DNA of 41,972 nucleotides from Acidobacteriaceae bacterium (GCA_030040935.1 JASHSG010000036.1:1-41972), one strand, 5' to 3'; counted from the stretch's first letter, positions 1 through 8,331 are shown. Numbers and translations are program-made. The notes: generated by a model from the letters alone, not told the origin.

Positions 1-1
1 C

Positions 2-1114
2 GGCTACGGGAACCTGGTGAGCCGCGTGGTGAACATGGTGCACAAGTACTTCGGCGGAGTTGTGCCGGAGGCGGGCGCGGAGACGCCGGCTGAAGCTGCG
101 CTGCGAGCGAAAGCGGAAGCGGCGATCACGGCGTTCGGGCCGGCGTTCGATGAGCTCAATTTTTCTGAAGCGCTCAAGAGCCTGTGGCTGCTGGTTGCCG
201 AAACCGACGGTTACCTGACGGCCAATGCGCCCTGGAAAAAGCCGGCGGAACGATCGAATGAGGAACATGCGAAGCACCAGGCCAGAGTGCTGGCGACGGC
301 GGCGGAGGCGATTCAGGTGATTACGGCGCTGGCCTATCCGGTCGTGCCGGAAGCTGCGTCCAAGGTATGGCAGCAGCTTGGACTGGGCCAGCTGGCGGAA
401 GCTGCGAAAAAGGTGTTTCTGAAAGATCTTGCGTGGGGCGGATTGAAGGCGGGGACGAAGTTCGGCGAGCCCGCACCGCTGTTTCCGCGCGCTGAGAAAG
501 AAGCGATCGAACATATGCGGAGTCTTGAGGACGAAAACAGCCAAAGCGCGGTGGAATCCGCGGCCGGCGGAAGTGCAGTGGAAGATGCGAAGGTGCCAGT
601 TGCGGCGCAGAAGAAGGAAGCGGCTTCACCCGCGAGAATGGCTGCGCCAAGGACTCCGGCGGCGATGCTAAAGCCGCCGGCTGCGGCGGCTGCGACTCCG
701 GCGCCGCAAGCACTTCAGCGCGTTGCCACGAGCGAGGGTACGGCGGTTGCGCCACAAGCAGCGGCGGAGGTCGCCACTCATGGGCCGCAGCACATTACGA
801 TCGACGACTTTGCCAAGGTGGAGCTGCGCGTGGCGCAGATTCTGGTTGCCGAGCGCGTGCCCAAGGCCGACAAGCTGCTGCGGCTTGAGGTGGACTTGGG
901 GACAGAAAAGCGGCAGATTCTGGCAGGGATCGCTGAGCACTACGATCCGGAAAAACTGGTTGGGCGGAGAATCGTTATTGTTGCGAACCTGGCGCCGCGA
1001 AAGATGCGTGGACTCGAGTCAAATGGAATGCTGCTGGCGGCTTCGCTCGAGGGCGGCGCGCCCGTGCTTGCTGGGTTCCTCGAAGATGTTCCTCTTGGCG
1101 CGCGCCTCAAGTAG
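2..1114 (+). CDS. metG: Methionyl-tRNA synthetase, C-terminal part (5' truncated by window)
   Basis: This is the C-terminal 370 residues of methionyl-tRNA synthetase, the cytoplasmic enzyme that charges tRNA-Met. The reading frame is open from the first bases of the window, and its first residues ([13 protein letters not shown]) match the junction between catalytic and anticodon-binding domains in MetRS, so the Rossmann domain with HIGH/KMSKS lies outside the window. An alpha-helical anticodon-binding region follows. Next is a low-complexity Ala/Pro/Lys-rich linker (about nt 540-790), then a Trbp111/EMAPII-like OB-fold tRNA-binding domain (about nt 790-1111, with [22 protein letters not shown] and SNGMLLAAS). 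The appended OB domain is found in many bacterial MetRS and promotes dimerisation and tRNA binding. The linker is long and compositionally biased but in frame. Identification is secure; only the 5' end is missing. Confidence 0.95.
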   Translation, partial: GYGNLVSRVVNMVHKYFGGVVPEAGAETPAEAALRAKAEAAITAFGPAFDELNFSEALKSLWLLVAETDGYLTANAPWKKPAERSNEEHAKHQARVLATAAEAIQVITALAYPVVPEAASKVWQQLGLGQLAEAAKKVFLKDLAWGGLKAGTKFGEPAPLFPRAEKEAIEHMRSLEDENSQSAVESAAGGSAVEDAKVPVAAQKKEAASPARMAAPRTPAAMLKPPAAAAATPAPQALQRVATSEGTAVAPQAAAEVATHGPQHITIDDFAKVELRVAQILVAERVPKADKLLRLEVDLGTEKRQILAGIAEHYDPEKLVGRRIVIVANLAPRKMRGLESNGMLLAASLEGGAPVLAGFLEDVPLGARLK

Positions 1115-1208
1115 GCGCTCCGCGCCTTTGGGCCTCGGACCAGATGCTAATCAGTCTTGAGCAGAGACCTCGTGCCAGCGACTAGCGAGCGGCTGCTCCA
1201 CGCAAGGG

Positions 1209-1293
1209 TGGTGCGGAAGGCGGGACTTGAACCCGCAAGCCTTTTGGGCGCCAGCTCCTAAGGCTGGTGTGTTTGCCATTTCACCACTTCCGC
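1209..1293 (-). tRNA. tRNA-Leu (anticodon UAG)
   Basis: On the minus strand the sequence folds as a class II tRNA. The 7-bp acceptor stem is GCGGAAG/CTTCCGC. The anticodon stem CCAGC/GCTGG encloses the loop CTTAGGA, which gives anticodon UAG and reads CUA/CUN leucine codons. A long variable arm and a T arm with GGTTCAAGT follow. The 3' ACCA is encoded in the DNA. The extra arm and anticodon together make the leucine assignment firm. The gene is oriented against metG and stands alone. Confidence 0.95.
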
Positions 1294-1328
1294 GCGGTGG
1301 GCAGCCTGGACAGGGCCCGGCCAATTCA

Positions 1329-1358
1329 AGTCTAGAGTCAAATTGCTGCAGGTGGCAA
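1329..1358 (-). promoter_or_regulatory. Candidate promoter of tRNA-Leu
   Basis: On the minus strand TTGCCA (1353-1358) and TAGACT (1329-1334) are separated by 18 bp. They are followed by about 35 bp before the mature tRNA 5' end at 1293. The boxes match the housekeeping sigma consensus at 5/6 and 4/6 positions. The call rests only on motif and position. Confidence 0.4.
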
Positions 1359-1420
1359 TGCGCATGCGGGTTCCCGCCTTGCTGGCTCGGCCTGCCCCGC
1401 GAACACCGCTGCTGCCGGCG

Positions 1421-1924
1421 TTATTTTGCGCTGCGCGCGAAACTGCCGCTCTTGCCACCCGATTTGGACTCGAGCCGTATATCTCGAATGACGATGGCCT
1501 TGTCGAGCGCCTTGGTCATGTCGTAGACGGTGAGCGCAGCAACGGCGGCGGCGGTGAGGGCTTCCATTTCAACGCCGGTGGGGCCGGTTGTGGAAGCAGA
1601 CGACGTGATGCGCACACCGCCGCGGACGATAACAGCCTCAACGTCGACGTGCGTGAGCACGAGGGGATGGCACATGGGGATAAGATCTGAGGTGCGCTTG
1701 GCGGCCTGAATGCCCGCGAGGCGCGCGACCTCAAGGGGATTGCCTTTACGGTTGGACGGCAGAGCCGCAATGACGGCTGTCGAGAGCTCGACAAAGGCGG
1801 ACGCGGTGGCGTTGCGGCGCGTGGACTGCTTGGAGCTGACATCGACCATGGAGGCCTGGCCGGATTGGCGGAAATGCGAGAGACGCGAGGGTTTGCTGTT
1901 TACGGGCTGCGAAGATTTCGGCAT
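1421..1924 (-). CDS. moaC: Cyclic pyranopterin monophosphate synthase MoaC
   Basis: This 167-residue protein is the size of MoaC, which with MoaA converts GTP to cyclic pyranopterin monophosphate in molybdenum cofactor synthesis in the cytoplasm. Family signatures are present in order: LSHFRQSGQASMVDVS near the N-terminus, ARLAGIQAAKRTSDLIPMCH in the middle, and TGVEMEALTAAAVAALTVYD followed by DKAIVI and KSGGKSG near the end. The start at 1924 is chosen because a strong GAGGAG Shine-Dalgarno lies 5 nt upstream on the minus strand. Longer readings run back into moeA. The gene begins 8 nt after the moeA stop, so the two are almost certainly co-transcribed (moeA then moaC). No moaA, moaD, moaE or mog is in view, so the rest of the pathway must be elsewhere. 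Confidence 0.95.
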   Translation of the reverse strand: MPKSSQPVNSKPSRLSHFRQSGQASMVDVSSKQSTRRNATASAFVELSTAVIAALPSNRKGNPLEVARLAGIQAAKRTSDLIPMCHPLVLTHVDVEAVIVRGGVRITSSASTTGPTGVEMEALTAAAVAALTVYDMTKALDKAIVIRDIRLESKSGGKSGSFARSAK

Positions 1925-1932
1925 AGAACTCC

Positions 1933-3267
1933 TCAGGGAAGCAGAATGCGGACAGTCGTGCCTGGGCGAAGGCGATGGGCGTCCTCGGGCACGGCCAGAA
2001 AACAGTTGGCGCGGGCCATAGCGGCCAGATCGCCCGAGCCCTGCCAGGGGACGAGCGCGACGGAAGGCTCGGAGCCGGCGAACGTGCACGTAGCGGGCAG
2101 AAAGCGCGTGAGGCCCGGTTTGGTTTTGACGTCTTCGGCGAGGTGCGCGAGCGCGAAGCGCGGGCCGAAATTCCGTCTCCCGGCGAGCGCGGCGATCAGA
2201 GGCGCGGCGAAGAGCAGGAAGGTGACGGCGGACGAGACAGGATTGCCGGGCAGCCCGAAGCAGTACTTCGTACGGCTCTCGTTTTGGGCGGGATTTGTAG
2301 AACCGCGGCGGAATTCAGCGAAGACCAGCGGCTTGCCGGGCTGGATGCGGACGCCGGTGAAGTGAAAGCGGGCTCCGGCGCGGATCAGTGCGGGCTCAAC
2401 GAGATCGAACTTGCCCGCGGAAACGCCTCCGGTGATGAGAAGAAGATCGGCGGCCCGAGCGCGGGCCAGTGCGGCATCGAGGGATTCGGCGGTGTCTCGG
2501 GCGATGGGCAGGATCCAAGGGTCGGCGCCGGCCGCGGTGACCATCGCGGCCAGCATGGCGCTCGATGAGTTTCGAATCTGGCTGGGACCGGGGGTTGAGC
2601 TGATGGGCACGAGCTCGTCGCCGGTGGAAAGGATGGCGACCCGCGGCCTGAGGAAGACCGGGAGCGAGTTCGAGCCGCAGGACGCGGCGAGAGCAATCTG
2701 TGCGGCGCCGATGAGGGAGCCGGGGGGGAGAAGTTTGTCGCCTTTGTGCGCCTGAGCGCCGCGGCCGACGATGTTCTCGCCTTTGCGAATCGTGCGCGAG
2801 GGCATAAGGCGGATGGCGCGGGCTGACGCGGCGCCGGATTCTTCGGCCGGTGCGCCAGATTCTATAGTGTGTTCCAGCATGATCACGGCATCGGCGCCCG
2901 AGGGTATGGGCGCGCCGGTCATGATCTCCCAGGCTGCGCCGCGCGGGAGCGGGCCGGAAGAAGCTTGCCCGGCGCGAGTTGTGCCGGCCACGCTGAGGGG
3001 ACGATGCGTGGAGGCTTCAGCGGCGCGGCAGGCGAATCCGTCGCGCGTAGAACGGGCAAACGGAGGCTGTTCGGCATCGGCAAGGAGGGGTTCGGCCAGC
3101 ACGCGGCCGATGGCCTGATTGAGCCTGACACGCTCGATGCCCGAACTACGCTGGCCAGTGTGAAGCCGGACGACTTTCGCGGCGCAGGAGGTGACCAGCG
3201 CGGCAGCCTCGTCGAAACCCGGCAGTGCGGGGCTGAACAATCTGGAGCTGAGGCGCGCCGGACTCAT
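1933..3267 (-). CDS. moeA: Molybdopterin molybdenumtransferase MoeA
   Basis: MoeA (444 residues, usual size about 400-440) inserts molybdate into adenylylated molybdopterin in the last step of Moco synthesis. Visible signatures are the PPFARSTRDGFA segment, the GAPIPSGADAVIMLEHT segment, STGDELV, the loop GGVSAGKFDLV of the MogA-like domain, and GLPGNPVSSAVTF, followed by the beta-barrel domain IV. The start at 3267 is chosen because the family homology begins just after it and an upstream extension would overlap the neighbouring TPR gene. No Shine-Dalgarno is visible, but TACAAT sits exactly 7 nt upstream of the ATG, so a leaderless transcript is likely. The gene lies 34 nt downstream of the TPR gene on the same strand and 8 nt upstream of moaC. 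Confidence 0.93.
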   Translation of the reverse strand: MSPARLSSRLFSPALPGFDEAAALVTSCAAKVVRLHTGQRSSGIERVRLNQAIGRVLAEPLLADAEQPPFARSTRDGFACRAAEASTHRPLSVAGTTRAGQASSGPLPRGAAWEIMTGAPIPSGADAVIMLEHTIESGAPAEESGAASARAIRLMPSRTIRKGENIVGRGAQAHKGDKLLPPGSLIGAAQIALAASCGSNSLPVFLRPRVAILSTGDELVPISSTPGPSQIRNSSSAMLAAMVTAAGADPWILPIARDTAESLDAALARARAADLLLITGGVSAGKFDLVEPALIRAGARFHFTGVRIQPGKPLVFAEFRRGSTNPAQNESRTKYCFGLPGNPVSSAVTFLLFAAPLIAALAGRRNFGPRFALAHLAEDVKTKPGLTRFLPATCTFAGSEPSVALVPWQGSGDLAAMARANCFLAVPEDAHRLRPGTTVRILLP

Positions 3268-3274
3268 GGAATGG

Positions 3275-3280
3275 ATTGTA
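3275..3280 (-). promoter_or_regulatory. Candidate -10 box giving a leaderless moeA transcript
   Basis: On the minus strand TACAAT is followed by 7 nt and then the moeA ATG, so transcription would start at or next to the A of the start codon. No Shine-Dalgarno is visible upstream of moeA, which fits leaderless initiation. No convincing -35 box is visible. Confidence 0.45.
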
Positions 3281-3301
3281 GAGGTTCGGAGAACCAGCGC
3301 G

Positions 3302-4579
3302 TTATGGCTGAGAGTCCGAATTGGCGGGAGTTGAAGTGGGCGAGGACGAGCGGGCTGGATCGGCAGAGGATGGCGCTGGGCCGGGGGGCACGATGTCTTC
3401 GCCTGCCCGCTCGAGAATGGCGGTAGCATCAGCGGCGTGGGGTCCGGTGGGGGCCAGCTGCAGGTACTTGCGAAAAGCATCGGCGCAACCCGGCGGCAAA
3501 ACCAACTTTTGGGTGTCGGGATCGACACGGGCGTCCTGGGCGAGGCCCACAGCTTTGATGTAGTAAAGGAGGGCCTGATCCGGATCTGCCTTTATGGCGA
3601 CACCAGCAGCGTCGATTTGCGCAGAAAAGTTCTTCGTCTCATAGAAGATCAGGGCTTGATTGCGGAGGTACATGGCGGCATTCGACGGATCGGCCTTTGC
3701 GGCGGCGTCAAATGCGGCATTGGCTTCGTCGACCAAAAGGGTCCGTGCATAGACCTCGCCCAAGCCGGCCTGGGCCGCGCCTATGACGTCTGGCCGAGGC
3801 GGATCGGCCTCTTGCCCAAGGTCGAGCGCCTTTTTGAAGTTGGCTTCCGCGTCCAGGTATTTCTCAAGCGCAGTTTCGGCGCGCGCCAGAGCGATCCAGA
3901 GCACAGGCTCGCCGGGATCTGCAGCTGCGTCCCTGGTCATCAGGGTTTCGATTTCGGCCAGCCTGGCATTCTCGATCTCAGCGGTCATTTCATCAACGTC
4001 GCCAGGGCTGGCGGCAGCGCCGAGGTTCTGCGCGGCAGTAACGCGCGCATCCTCCGCAGCATGGAAGTCAAGATTCACGATTCTCAGGTCGGCCTCGATG
4101 GCTGCGTTATCGCGTTTGGCGTCGGAGGCGGCCGCGACATTTGCCTCGGACAACTCATGTAACGCCCTTTGCTGGTCAGGCGAAAGCCTGGCAATGAACT
4201 CGGGGCGAGTCATATCCATGTCCTGCGCCGTATCCTGTCCCGCGACGATTTGGACACCGCTGATGTAATCGACGATTTTGCCTTGCGGCGTATCGGGCGC
4301 GCGGTAGACCACCATGTATTCACCCGGAGGCGCCTGACCGGAGTAGTCGCCCGAAGCCGCGACGGGAAAGTTGTAGCCTAGCGTTACTCCGCCGTCTACG
4401 GAGAGGCTGACCGTGCCGTCCTTCTGAGGCACTCCTGAAGGATTGATGACACGGCCGTGGATTCTGCCCAGGCCAGGGGCCGCCTGCGCTGAGGCGAACA
4501 GAAAGGGGGCGAAGAGCAGGCCAGCGAGGGCGGAGACGCTGGCCAAGGCCGAAAGGCGCGCCGGAATCCCAGAACTCAT
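3302..4579 (-). CDS. Secreted TPR protein with N-terminal carboxypeptidase-regulatory-like domain (paralogue 1)
   Basis: This 425-residue protein starts with a signal peptide (hydrophobic run ending near AQAAP, about residue 33). A carboxypeptidase-regulatory/Cna-B-like beta-sandwich follows at about 36-115 (GRIHGRVINPSG, GDYSGQAPPGEYMVVYRA). An alpha-helical middle comes next, then TPR-like helical pairs at about 220-390 (AQAGLGEVYART, ANAAFDAAAKADPSNAAMYL, ALLYYIKAVGLAQ). The C-terminal tail is Ser/Pro-rich. It is a tandem paralogue of the next gene upstream (4666-5883) and keeps the same domain order throughout. The likely location is the periplasm, and TPRs suggest a protein-binding role. 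No catalytic motif is seen and no substrate can be named. TACAAT 7 nt before the ATG and the absence of a Shine-Dalgarno suggest a leaderless start. Confidence 0.8.
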   Translation of the reverse strand: MSSGIPARLSALASVSALAGLLFAPFLFASAQAAPGLGRIHGRVINPSGVPQKDGTVSLSVDGGVTLGYNFPVAASGDYSGQAPPGEYMVVYRAPDTPQGKIVDYISGVQIVAGQDTAQDMDMTRPEFIARLSPDQQRALHELSEANVAAASDAKRDNAAIEADLRIVNLDFHAAEDARVTAAQNLGAAASPGDVDEMTAEIENARLAEIETLMTRDAAADPGEPVLWIALARAETALEKYLDAEANFKKALDLGQEADPPRPDVIGAAQAGLGEVYARTLLVDEANAAFDAAAKADPSNAAMYLRNQALIFYETKNFSAQIDAAGVAIKADPDQALLYYIKAVGLAQDARVDPDTQKLVLPPGCADAFRKYLQLAPTGPHAADATAILERAGEDIVPPGPAPSSADPARSSSPTSTPANSDSQP

Positions 4580-4586
4580 GCAATGA

Positions 4587-4592
4587 ATTGTA
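4587..4592 (-). promoter_or_regulatory. Candidate -10 box giving a leaderless transcript of the TPR gene
   Basis: On the minus strand TACAAT stands 7 nt upstream of the ATG at 4579, the same geometry as upstream of moeA. The two start regions also share surrounding sequence (TACAAT, 7 nt, ATGAGT). A strong terminator lies just upstream of this box, so the gene needs its own promoter. Confidence 0.45.
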
Positions 4593-4610
4593 GTGGGTGG
4601 CGATCTGCGA

Positions 4611-4640
4611 AAAAAGGCGCCCGCACGGCGGACGCCTTTT
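4611..4640 (-). terminator. Rho-independent terminator of the upstream TPR gene
   Basis: On the minus strand a 13-bp stem (AAAAGGCG-T-CCGC paired with GCGG-G-CGCCTTTT, one wobble) closes a 3-nt loop and is followed by a run of T. It lies 25-55 nt after the stop codon of the gene at 4666-5883. It separates that gene from its paralogue. Confidence 0.8.
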
Positions 4641-4665
4641 GTGGCAGCTCGTTCGAGCGGACCGC

Positions 4666-5883
4666 CTAATGGGACTTGGACGCCTTGTAGGAGGAGCTGA
4701 CCTTCTCTCCCGCCTGCTGCAAAATCCCGGCAACCTCGTTGGCATAGGCGCCGTCGGGTGCGAGCTCAAGATACTTCTCATAGGCCGCAACGCAATCGGG
4801 AGGCAAAACGATGCGCTGGGTCTTGGGATCGATGGTGGCGCTGGCGACCAAACCCTGGCCCTTGATGTAGTAGAGGATGGCCTGATTCGGGTCGATCTTG
4901 ATGGCCTCATCGGCTGCAGCCGCCTCGGCGGCGTTATTGTTTTCCTGATAGAAGATAACGGCCTCGTTTCTCAGGAAGAGGGGTGCGTCGGTTGGATCGG
5001 CCTTGGCAGCTGCGTCATAGGCAGCATTGGCCTCAGGAACCTTGCCTTGACGCGCGTAGATTTCGCCCAGGCCGGCGTTGGCCTGCCCAATCACGGCCAT
5101 CCGCGGTTTCTTCGAGGCGGACTCTAAATCAAGCGCCTTTTTGTAGGAGGCGATCGCGTCGTCGTAGTCCTTGAGCCCAGCCTGAGCAAACCCCAGGTTG
5201 ACCCACAGCAAAGCCTCGTCCGGCTTCAGCCCCGTGTCCTTGGTCATCAAGCTCTGGATGTCGGTGTATTTGGCAGTTTTAATTTCGTTGACCTTGGCGT
5301 CAAGATCGGCTTTTGAAGCATTGGGGCCGAGCTGCTGCGCCGCAGTCCCAGATGCGCCGTCCAGGTCTTTCTTGTCCTGACTAACAGCTCTCAGGTCGGC
5401 ATTCAGGGCGTTAATCAGCTGGTTCGCCTTGAGGGCCTCAGAATTCTGCTTCTTAAGTTCGTCGAGTTGCCTTTTTTCATCCGCAGTCATGTTGTTGATG
5501 TAGTCCTGCCGCGACATATCGTCGTCCTGATCGAGATCCTGTCCGGCGACAATTTTGATTCCGCGGATGGAGTCGACCATCTTCCCCTCGGGAGTGTCGG
5601 CCGCGCGATAGACCAGTGTGTACGTTCCGGGCTTTGCTTCGCCTGAATAGTTGCCTGTGGAATCAACCGGGAAAGTGAAGTCCAGAGTATGACCTCCATC
5701 GGTCGAGAGGCTAACCGTGCCACCCCCTTGGGGTTGGCCGGTCGGATTTATCACCTGGCCGTGGATCTTGCCCATTTTGTCGGAAGGCTGGGACGGAGCC
5801 TGTGCCGGAGCGGGCGGAGGAGCCAATGCGAGCAGGACCGGCAAAGCGGATAGACCCAGCAAAAGAGAAAAAACGCGTTTCAT
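4666..5883 (-). CDS. Secreted TPR protein with N-terminal carboxypeptidase-regulatory-like domain (paralogue 2)
   Basis: This 405-residue paralogue of the adjacent 3302-4579 gene has the same order: signal peptide (residues 1-27, ending APAQA), a Cna-B/carboxypeptidase-regulatory-like sandwich (GKIHGQVINPTGQPQ, GNYSGEAKPGTYTLVYRA), a charged alpha-helical segment, and TPR-like repeats (NLGFAQAGLKDYDDAIASYK, GLGEIYARQGKVPEANAAYD, ILYYIKGQGLVASA). The tail is short and Lys/Ser-rich, unlike the Pro/Ser tail of its neighbour. The start at 5883 is supported by AAGGAG with 5-nt spacing on the minus strand; a 19-codon longer reading has no ribosome site. A strong terminator follows the stop. Function is unknown; a periplasmic scaffold or binding role is plausible. 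Confidence 0.82.
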   Translation of the reverse strand: MKRVFSLLLGLSALPVLLALAPPPAPAQAPSQPSDKMGKIHGQVINPTGQPQGGGTVSLSTDGGHTLDFTFPVDSTGNYSGEAKPGTYTLVYRAADTPEGKMVDSIRGIKIVAGQDLDQDDDMSRQDYINNMTADEKRQLDELKKQNSEALKANQLINALNADLRAVSQDKKDLDGASGTAAQQLGPNASKADLDAKVNEIKTAKYTDIQSLMTKDTGLKPDEALLWVNLGFAQAGLKDYDDAIASYKKALDLESASKKPRMAVIGQANAGLGEIYARQGKVPEANAAYDAAAKADPTDAPLFLRNEAVIFYQENNNAAEAAAADEAIKIDPNQAILYYIKGQGLVASATIDPKTQRIVLPPDCVAAYEKYLELAPDGAYANEVAGILQQAGEKVSSSYKASKSH

Positions 5884-6425
5884 GTCATCTCCTTGAGAGG
5901 AGCGGGAGGGGTGCTGCCCGCAGTCTCTAAAAAAATTCAAATTACAAGTGCACAGCGGCAGACGAACTTAGGAAGCCGCCGGAAGACCGTCGAAACGATG
6001 GAGAGCAAGGAAAACCTCGCGACAGCCCAGACGCCGTTTTCCCAGCCGAGCGGACAGGTGCAAAGGCGCGTGTCAATGCCGCCCGGCATATTTCCAGCAA
6101 AACCAACGTTAAATCCAACCCAGCGCCCCGCACAAGGGGATTTGAGCGGTTCCACAATTTACGCGTCCCTTCTAAGCTCCTCCAGTGTCGCCATTTCCTC
6201 AAGAAATGCCACCCGGCGGTTGCGCTCCCGGGAAACTGCAATTTTGGAGGCACACAAAATCGGATCATCGAAAACGGGCAATGGAGATGACCGCGCCAAA
6301 CAATGCAGACGATGGTGGAGGCCGGCAGGCCAGAGACTTACCCAGAACGCCGTCCAACGCCTCGTGGATTAACGATTGCAATGGTAGTTCGTCAGCAGCG
6401 AGGCCGCGTGTGGCGCGGATCACAC
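5884..6425. other. Intergenic region between divergent genes, no gene seen
   Basis: This 542-bp stretch lies between the divergently oriented TPR gene and the GNAT gene. Open frames in it have no ribosome site and low-complexity Arg/Ser-rich translations, so none is called. An A-rich patch near 5924-5945 could belong to the promoter of the minus-strand gene, but no well-spaced pair of boxes was found. Confidence 0.6.
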
Positions 6426-6431
6426 TAGAAT
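6426..6431 (+). promoter_or_regulatory. Candidate -10 box giving a leaderless GNAT transcript
   Basis: TAGAAT is followed by 6 nt and then the ATG at 6438, so the transcript would begin at or close to the start codon. No Shine-Dalgarno lies upstream of the ATG. No clear -35 box is present. Confidence 0.42.
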
Positions 6432-6437
6432 TCTGGT

Positions 6438-6947
6438 ATGAGCATTGTGATTCGCAAGGCAACCGCCGAGGATGCGGTTCAGATTCTGGAGTTTGTTCGC
6501 GCGTTGGCAGCCTTTGAACGCGCACCGGATGCGGTGACGGCGACTGTGGAAGGCCTGATTCGAGATGGCTTCGGGCCGCATCCGTTTTTTGAATGCCTGA
6601 TTGCCCAATGCGACGGCCAGGCGGCGGGATTCGCATTTTATTTCTTCAACTACTCGACGTGGGCGGGACGGCCGGGCATCTACGTCGAGGATCTCTTTGT
6701 GCTGCCTGAGTACAGGAGGCTGGGTATCGGAAAGGGGTTGTTGAAGCGGGTGGCTGCGATTGCGCTGGAAAACGGCTGCCGGCGCCTGCAATGGGAGGTC
6801 CTGGACTGGAACACCCCCGCGATCGACTTTTATCGCGCCATGGGCGCCGAATTTCTGGATGAATGGCGGAATGTCCGCCTGAGCGGCGAGGCGCTGGATC
6901 GGCTGGCCACCTGCAGTGATCCAGGCGTTGCCGGCGCCGGACGATGA
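6438..6947 (+). CDS. GNAT family N-acetyltransferase (diamine/spermidine acetyltransferase-like)
   Basis: This 169-residue protein has the GNAT fold order. It opens with IRKATAEDAVQIL at the N-terminus. Strand 4 contains GIYVEDLFVLPEYRRLGIGK, including the acetyl-CoA pyrophosphate loop RRLGIG. The region WEVLDWNTPAIDFYRAMGA then matches the segment seen in diamine/spermidine N-acetyltransferase-type members. It would transfer an acetyl group from acetyl-CoA to an amine in the cytoplasm; the true acceptor cannot be read from the sequence. The start at 6438 fits the family N-terminus. The stop is 1 nt before the trmFO ATG chosen here, so the two genes are probably co-transcribed. Confidence 0.85.
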   Translation: MSIVIRKATAEDAVQILEFVRALAAFERAPDAVTATVEGLIRDGFGPHPFFECLIAQCDGQAAGFAFYFFNYSTWAGRPGIYVEDLFVLPEYRRLGIGKGLLKRVAAIALENGCRRLQWEVLDWNTPAIDFYRAMGAEFLDEWRNVRLSGEALDRLATCSDPGVAGAGR

Positions 6948-6948
6948 G

Positions 6949-8331
6949 ATGACGAGAATTCGCGTGATCGGAGCGGGATTGGCTGGGCCAGAGGCGGCGC
7001 TGACGGCCGCACGGCTGGGCTGCGAAGTCGATCTCTACGAGATGCGCGCGATCGTGCACGGCAAGCCTCGATTGACGCCAGCGCACCAGACCACGGAGTT
7101 CGGCGAGCTGGTGTGCTCGAATTCGCTGAAAAGCGAGTCGGAGAACACTGCGCCGTGGTTGCTGAAGCAGGAGATGCGGCGGGCGGGATCGACACTGATG
7201 CGAATCGCGGATGAGACAGCCGTGCCCGCCGGACATGCGCTGGCTGTGGATCGCGTGGAGTTTTCGCGCCGGATTACAGAGGCCATCGCTGCGCAAGCGA
7301 AGATTCGCGTAATCCGGGAAGAGGTGACAAGCCTAAGCCCGGGTTTGGTCGAGGGCCGGAACGGTGCGACGCACTGCACGATTGTGGCGACCGGGCCGCT
7401 CACGTCGGATGCGCTAAGCCGGGAGATTGAGCGGCTGGCGGGCTCCGGGCATCTCGCGTTTTACGATTCGATCTCGCCGATCGTTGAAGCCGAGTCGATC
7501 GAGATGAATCGCGTTTACTTTGCGGCCCGATGGGACAAGGGAACGGCGGATTATGTCAACTGTCCCATGGACCGCAGTGAGTATGAGCGGTTTTTGAATG
7601 CGCTGCTCGCGGCCGAGCCCGCAGAAGAAAAGGCGTGGGAAAAACTCGACTACTTCGAGGGCTGCCTTCCCATCGAGGAGCTGGCCAGGCGGGGGCGTGA
7701 CACCCTGCGCTTTGGTCCGATGAAGCCGGTGGGCCTGCGCGATCCGCGGACGGGCAAGACCCCGTGGGCGGTGGTGCAGTTGCGCAAGGAGAATCTGCGC
7801 GCCGACAGCTACAACCTGGTCGGATTCCAGAACCACTTGAAGTTTGGCGAGCAGGCGCGGGTGCTGCGGCTGATTCCGGGCCTCGAAAATGCGCGCTTCC
7901 TGCGCTACGGGCAGATTCACCGCAACACGTATATTTGTGCTCCAGCGCTCCTCGACCAATGCCTGCGCCTGAAAAGCGCTCCGGTAATCATGTTTGCCGG
8001 GCAGATTTGCGGGGTGGAGGGGTATACCGAGTCGATTGCGTCAGGCATGCTGGCGGGGATTTATGCGGCGGCCCTGTCGCGAGGCGAGGAACCTGTGCCC
8101 TTGCCGCGCGCGACGGCCCTTGGATCACTGGTTCACTACGTCACGCACGCGGATGCGAGGAGCTTTCAACCCGCCAACATCACCTTCGACTTGCTGGAGC
8201 CTTTGGACGATGAGACGCGGCGGCGAGTTCGGGACAAGAAGGAGCGGCACCGCGTGCAATGCGAGCGAGCGCTCGCGGCGTTTGAAGATTGGCGGGCGGC
8301 GACCGGGCATCCGGCATTGGAACCGCGCTAG
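6949..8331 (+). CDS. trmFO: tRNA (uracil-54-C5)-methyltransferase TrmFO (folate/FAD-dependent)
   Basis: TrmFO uses methylenetetrahydrofolate and FADH2 to make m5U54 in the T loop of tRNA. The 460-residue reading begins with the FAD-binding motif VIGAGLAGPEAA, followed by EFGELVCSNSLKSE with the conserved Cys (here Cys56). The second active-site Cys is in DYFEGCLPIEE (Cys239). RFGPMKPVGLRDP, LVGFQNHLKFGEQ and GQICGVEGYTES also match the family. The ATG at 6949 is preferred because it starts immediately before the FAD motif and 1 nt after the GNAT stop; a GTG at 6916 would add 11 residues overlapping the GNAT gene and cannot be excluded. Both tRNA genes in this window carry the T54-containing GGTTCAA or AGTTCAA T loop that would be its target. 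Confidence 0.95.
   Translation: MTRIRVIGAGLAGPEAALTAARLGCEVDLYEMRAIVHGKPRLTPAHQTTEFGELVCSNSLKSESENTAPWLLKQEMRRAGSTLMRIADETAVPAGHALAVDRVEFSRRITEAIAAQAKIRVIREEVTSLSPGLVEGRNGATHCTIVATGPLTSDALSREIERLAGSGHLAFYDSISPIVEAESIEMNRVYFAARWDKGTADYVNCPMDRSEYERFLNALLAAEPAEEKAWEKLDYFEGCLPIEELARRGRDTLRFGPMKPVGLRDPRTGKTPWAVVQLRKENLRADSYNLVGFQNHLKFGEQARVLRLIPGLENARFLRYGQIHRNTYICAPALLDQCLRLKSAPVIMFAGQICGVEGYTESIASGMLAGIYAAALSRGEEPVPLPRATALGSLVHYVTHADARSFQPANITFDLLEPLDDETRRRVRDKKERHRVQCERALAAFEDWRAATGHPALEPR

Noticed and set aside
3268-3528. N-terminal extension of moeA by 87 codons
   Set aside because: It overlaps the coding sequence of the TPR gene, has no homology to the MoeA N-terminus and is low-complexity.
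5893-6372. Open frame of 159 codons between the TPR gene and the GNAT gene
   Set aside because: No ribosome site, Arg/Ser-rich low-information translation, and it lies in an intergenic region between divergent genes.
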